From: an uncultured Lachnospiraceae bacterium
Lineage (GTDB): Bacteria > Bacillota > Clostridia > Lachnospirales > Lachnospiraceae
NCBI GenBank assembly: GCA_947628955.1
Contig: CANRBX010000018.1
Coordinates: 1-45,596, forward strand
Direction: 5' to 3'
Length of the DNA: 45,596 nucleotides
The notes beneath the pieces were generated by a model. It saw only the letters and a list, made by a program, of their open reading frames with translations, did no database searches and was not told the origin of the DNA. A program made the translations under genes and the position numbers. Position 1 is the stretch's first letter; the number at the start of each line of letters is the position of its first letter. Positions 43,225 to 45,596 of the stretch are shown here, one piece after another.

Positions 43225-43299
43225 CTACAGAATGTAGTATTTGACAGAAAAAAAACCGTATTTCTACGGATTTACAAGATTGCCGCCGCTTGGTATGCT
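43225..43299 (+). promoter_or_regulatory. Promoter and operator-like repeats before the UroD-family gene
   Basis: TTTACA (43271-43276), a 17-base spacer and TATGCT (43294-43299) with TG one base before it (extended -10). Upstream are CTACA-GAA-TGTAG (43225-43237), a consensus -35 word TTGACA (43241-43246) without a good -10, and CCGTA-TTTC-TACGG (43256-43269). Otherwise the 43069-43404 gap shows no gene. Confidence 0.55.
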
Positions 43300-43404
43300 T
43301 GGTTATATTGGGTGTATTGTATCCGCACGGGGAAAACTGCGCAGGCGACGGCGCGGGGCTCCCGCGGATCAAAAGATCATAATTCCACGGAGGAGGTATT
43401 CACT

Positions 43405-44394
43405 ATGTTATCGATCAAACAGAATCTGCTTGAGACCATTCACGGGGGCAAGCCGGACCGCTACGTCAACCAGTATGAGTTCATGTCCATGGTGATGGGA
43501 AATCCCCATACGGCCAACAACCACAGGGCTGAGTACGGCAAGGGCCCGGTGAAAAACGCCTGGGGTGTGACCGAGGTGTGGCCGGAGGGCACGCCGGGTG
43601 CGTTCCCGGTACACGACGATGAGCACATCGTGATCAAGGATATCACTCACTGGAAGGATTACGTACACGCTCCGCGTCTGGACTACTCCGACGCCGAGTG
43701 GGAGCCCTTCATCGCCGAGGTGGAGAAAATCGACCGCAGCCAGTATTTCGTGACTCCGTTCATCGCACCGGGCATTTTCGAGCAGTGCCATCATCTGCAG
43801 GAGATCCAGAACTGTCTGATCAATTTCTATGAGGAGCCTGAGGCGATACAGGAGCTGATCGATTACCTGACCGAGTGGGAGCTGCAGTACGCGGAGAAGC
43901 TCTGCAAATATTTCAAGCCGGACGCGATCTTCCATCACGACGACTGGGGCAGCCAGGCCTCCACATTCATCTCCCCGGCCATGTTTGAAGAATTCCTTCT
44001 GCCCGCCTACAAGCAGATCTACGGCTACTACAAGTCGCACGGCGTGGAGCTGATCGTCCACCACAGCGACTCCTACGGCGAGACACTCGTTCCCTACATG
44101 GTAGAGATGGGAATCGATATCTGGCAGGGCACGATGAGCTCCAACAACATCCCGGCAATCATCGAGAAATACGGCGGAAAGCTGACCATCATGGGCGGCA
44201 TCGACAGTGCCTCCATCGACCGTCCCGACTGGACGCCGGAGCTGGTAGAAAAGGAAGTCCGCAGAGTCTGCCAGACCTACGGGACGAAATACTTCATCCC
44301 GAACCTGACTCAGGGTCTCGGCTTCAGCACCTTCCCGGGCGTCTATGAAGAGGCCAGCAAGGTGATCGACCAGATGAGCAAAGAATTGTTCTGA
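43405..44394 (+). CDS. UroD-family corrinoid methyltransferase (methyltransferase I)
   Basis: A 329-residue TIM-barrel of the uroporphyrinogen decarboxylase superfamily, to which MtaA/MtbA and the aryl O-demethylase subunits (MtvB/OdmB type) belong; these move methyl groups from substrate to a corrinoid protein. Visible segments are LLETIHGGKPDRYVNQYEF at the N-terminus, FHHDDWGSQASTFISP, LIVHHSDSYGETLVPYM, WQGTMSSNNIPAII and MGGIDSASIDRPDW. The usual HxC zinc motif of MtaA is replaced here by VHHSDSYG. It lacks the porphyrin-binding signature of true HemE in an organism-specific haem context, and its neighbours are corrinoid genes, so I favour methyltransferase I. GGAGGAGG provides the ribosome site about eight bases before the ATG. 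Confidence 0.88.
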   Translation: MLSIKQNLLETIHGGKPDRYVNQYEFMSMVMGNPHTANNHRAEYGKGPVKNAWGVTEVWPEGTPGAFPVHDDEHIVIKDITHWKDYVHAPRLDYSDAEWEPFIAEVEKIDRSQYFVTPFIAPGIFEQCHHLQEIQNCLINFYEEPEAIQELIDYLTEWELQYAEKLCKYFKPDAIFHHDDWGSQASTFISPAMFEEFLLPAYKQIYGYYKSHGVELIVHHSDSYGETLVPYMVEMGIDIWQGTMSSNNIPAIIEKYGGKLTIMGGIDSASIDRPDWTPELVEKEVRRVCQTYGTKYFIPNLTQGLGFSTFPGVYEEASKVIDQMSKELF

Positions 44395-44445
44395 TACGCA
44401 GCTTCAGACACAGACTGCTTCAGACCGCCGGAAAAGGCGGACAAA

Positions 44446-44494
44446 GCGGGCGTCTCCGGAAACCAGGCAGATCCGGGGCGCCCGCTGATTTTTT
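44446..44494 (+). terminator. Intrinsic terminator after the methyl-transfer cluster
   Basis: GCGGGCG (44446-44452) pairs with CGCCCGC (44479-44485), with an inner CCGG/CCGG pair, followed by a six-T run (44489-44494). It ends the plus-strand cluster. Confidence 0.85.
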
Positions 44495-44527
44495 CGGCAG
44501 GGGAAAGCCCTGTTATGCCAGGCTGTC

Positions 44528-44610
44528 CTCTATACTCTGTCCTCTATCCTCTATCCTCTATGCCCTATGCCTTATACCCTATACTCTATACTCTATATCT
44601 ATACCCTATA
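44528..44610. repeat. Heptanucleotide satellite (CTCTATA), twelve units
   Basis: Twelve units of the form CTCTATA, CTCTATC, CCCTATA or close variants, eleven of 7 bases and one of 6, run head to tail from 44528 to 44610. The last unit includes the stop codon (TAG on the minus strand, 44606-44608) of the nitroreductase gene. Confidence 0.95.
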
Positions 44611-45190
44611 CCCATTCTACCGGATTCCCGTTTCTCTTCAGCGCGTCCCTCACCGGCATGCCGTCCGCAGGCGTCCCGAGGATCAGGCCGCCTGTGATCG
44701 TCTCATCCTCCCCGAGTCCGAGCTTCTTTATATAAGCTCTCACCGCGGCATTTTCATCCAGCCAGTGCAGCTGATTGATCCAGCAGGAGCCCAGATCGAG
44801 CGCGTTGGCCGCGATCATCATGTTCTCCAGCGCGCACGCACTGTCGGCAATCGCGTTTCCGTATCCCTTTTTGTTCGCCGTCACGATCAGCACCGGGGCA
44901 TTGTAATGAAACACGTAATTTCCTCTCTTCGAGGCACTGATCGAGTTTCTCAGAGAGATATAGGTGTCCGGCCCGGCCTCCATCTTCGCAAATTCACGCT
45001 GAACGAGCCCGGCAAGTTGCGTCAGGATTTCCTTTCTGGTGATTACAAAAAAATGTGTCGTCTGGCTGTTTGAGCCGCTCGGCGCATACCGTCCGGCCTC
45101 TATGACTTTTTCGATCAGCTCCTTCGCGGGAAGCCCCGTCTGAAATTTCCTTGTGCTCCTTCTTGTCAGGATCGCTTCCATTGCATCCAT
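44606..45190 (-). CDS. Nitroreductase family flavoprotein
   Basis: A 194-residue FMN-dependent oxidoreductase of the nitroreductase/NfsA-BluB-like superfamily. It begins EAILTRRSTRKFQTGLPAKE with the typical flavin-binding RRSxRKF motif (about 9-16), then AGRYAPSGSNSQTTHFFVI and a C-terminal ALDLGSCWINQLHWL, plus GLILGTPADG. Electron acceptor substrate is unknown. A GGGGGA site is about eight bases before the ATG at 45190. Its stop codon lies in the heptamer satellite. Expression probably starts upstream near the low-GC regulator gene; no promoter is clear. Confidence 0.92.
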   Translation of the reverse strand: MDAMEAILTRRSTRKFQTGLPAKELIEKVIEAGRYAPSGSNSQTTHFFVITRKEILTQLAGLVQREFAKMEAGPDTYISLRNSISASKRGNYVFHYNAPVLIVTANKKGYGNAIADSACALENMMIAANALDLGSCWINQLHWLDENAAVRAYIKKLGLGEDETITGGLILGTPADGMPVRDALKRNGNPVEWV

Positions 45191-45214
45191 TTTTCCATCC
45201 CCCGTTCCTTCTGC

Positions 45215-45596
45215 TCAGGGCATTTTGTGCGCTGAACATCCTGTATTTACATTTCTTTCGTTATGAATAATATTTGGTGCTTGATTATCAATTACATGTA
45301 ATTTTCGTCTAATGCGCCTAACCATACACCAGATCATGTTAGTAATATCACCCTCTGGGTAATCTTTCCACACATATTGATAAATCTGCTCAAAAGTATA
45401 TACTTGTCCCGGTGATGAAGTTAGGAGCAACAAAAAATCAAATTCGTGAACTGTAAGTTTCAATTCTTTATTTTTCCATAAGGCCACTCGAAATATTCGA
45501 TCAAGATACAGCGTACTGCTGTTGCTGATAAGTTGAATTGACTTTTTATTGCTCTGCTTGATTGTCTGCGGATTGCTCTGTATACTGTCTTTTATC
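45215..45596 (-). CDS. Winged-helix (OmpR-type) response-regulator C-terminus, partial
   Basis: The frame is open from the right edge of the window (45596) to a stop at 45215, so the gene is cut by the window and its start is unseen. It contains the OmpR/PhoB-type DNA-binding domain: KELKLTVHEFDFLLLLTSSP, VYTFEQIYQYVWKDYPEGD, MIWCMVRRIRRKLHVI and NIIHNERNV. The family normally ends in a VRGVGYRF-like hairpin; here it is replaced by NTGCSAHKMP, so the extreme C-terminus looks frame-shifted or diverged. A GTG at 45487 would give only the winged-helix part. The gene is AT-richer than the neighbours, suggesting recent acquisition. Confidence 0.7.
   Translation of the reverse strand, partial: IKDSIQSNPQTIKQSNKKSIQLISNSSTLYLDRIFRVALWKNKELKLTVHEFDFLLLLTSSPGQVYTFEQIYQYVWKDYPEGDITNMIWCMVRRIRRKLHVIDNQAPNIIHNERNVNTGCSAHKMP

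Noticed and set aside
43405..44394. True uroporphyrinogen decarboxylase (hemE)
   Set aside because: Neighbours are corrinoid methyl-transfer genes and the N-terminus does not show the HemE signature, so a methyltransferase is more likely.
44528..44610. Telomere-like or origin repeat
   Set aside because: The heptamer resembles such repeats superficially but lies at a gene end inside a normal gene order with no replication gene or DnaA boxes nearby.

Overview
The window looks like chromosome of an anaerobic, GC-rich member of the Clostridia, most likely Lachnospiraceae or a close relative. I infer this from gene content only: a type II fatty-acid operon with FabK and a fused AccD-AccA, a corrinoid/tetrahydrofolate methyl-transfer cluster of the kind found in acetogens and gut demethylating anaerobes, ECF sigma factors paired with small membrane partners, and DUF3990/DUF3791-type genes. 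Most genes between 0.1 and 27.4 kb lie on the minus strand; the methyl-transfer cluster at 36.7-44.4 kb lies on the plus strand.

Layout. 0.1-1.6 kb: a beta-lactamase-fold serine hydrolase and a small protein (-). 1.65-2.9 kb: minisatellite, dispersed repeat and the cobalamin adenosyltransferase cobO (+). 2.9-9.2 kb: LTA-synthase-like sulfatase-fold enzyme, pgi, a membrane protein, mtnN (-). 9.2-13.1 kb: orphan solute-binding lipoprotein and a hybrid histidine kinase (-). 13.3 kb: TSCPD-domain protein (+). 13.7-23.2 kb: acpP-fabK-fabD-fabG-fabF-accB-fabZ-accC-accDA (-), without fabH or fabT at its head. 23.4-27.4 kb: ECF sigma factor with a one-TM partner, transglutaminase-like protein, MBL/beta-CASP nuclease (-). 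27.4-32 kb: AT-richer accessory stretch with a 61-codon gene between inverted repeats, a DUF3791-DUF3990-DUF3791 operon, a hypothetical protein, a secreted protein and a DUF4367/anti-sigma-like protein. 32.1-36.4 kb: murG (+), ECF sigma factor, HIT protein divergent from a soluble histidine kinase, rhomboid protease. 36.7-44.4 kb: methyltetrahydrofolate methyltransferase, two corrinoid proteins, corrinoid activator, DUF2284 protein, PucR-type regulator and UroD-family methyltransferase (+). 44.5-45.6 kb: heptamer satellite, nitroreductase, and a winged-helix regulator running off the right edge (-).

How the genes work together. The fab/acc operon holds the carboxylase and nearly the complete elongation cycle. 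The 36.7-44.4 kb cluster has every part of a three-component methyl-transfer route (methyltransferase I of the UroD family, corrinoid protein, methyltransferase II to tetrahydrofolate) plus its ferredoxin-ASKHA reactivator, and cobO may supply its cofactor. The substrate cannot be read from sequence; aryl methyl ethers are the best guess.

Most unusual signals. (1) A modular dispersed repeat in four copies, whose hairpin shows compensatory base changes between two copies. (2) Tandem duplications that include gene 3' ends and stop codons (fabK, fabZ, accDA, rhomboid, nitroreductase), together with repeat-expanded linkers inside AccDA, the corrinoid activator and the soluble kinase. (3) A small gene between 22-bp inverted repeats. 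(4) The DUF3791-DUF3990-DUF3791 operon. (5) Palindromes placed exactly on promoter elements. All identifications come from reading the sequence; no database search was run.
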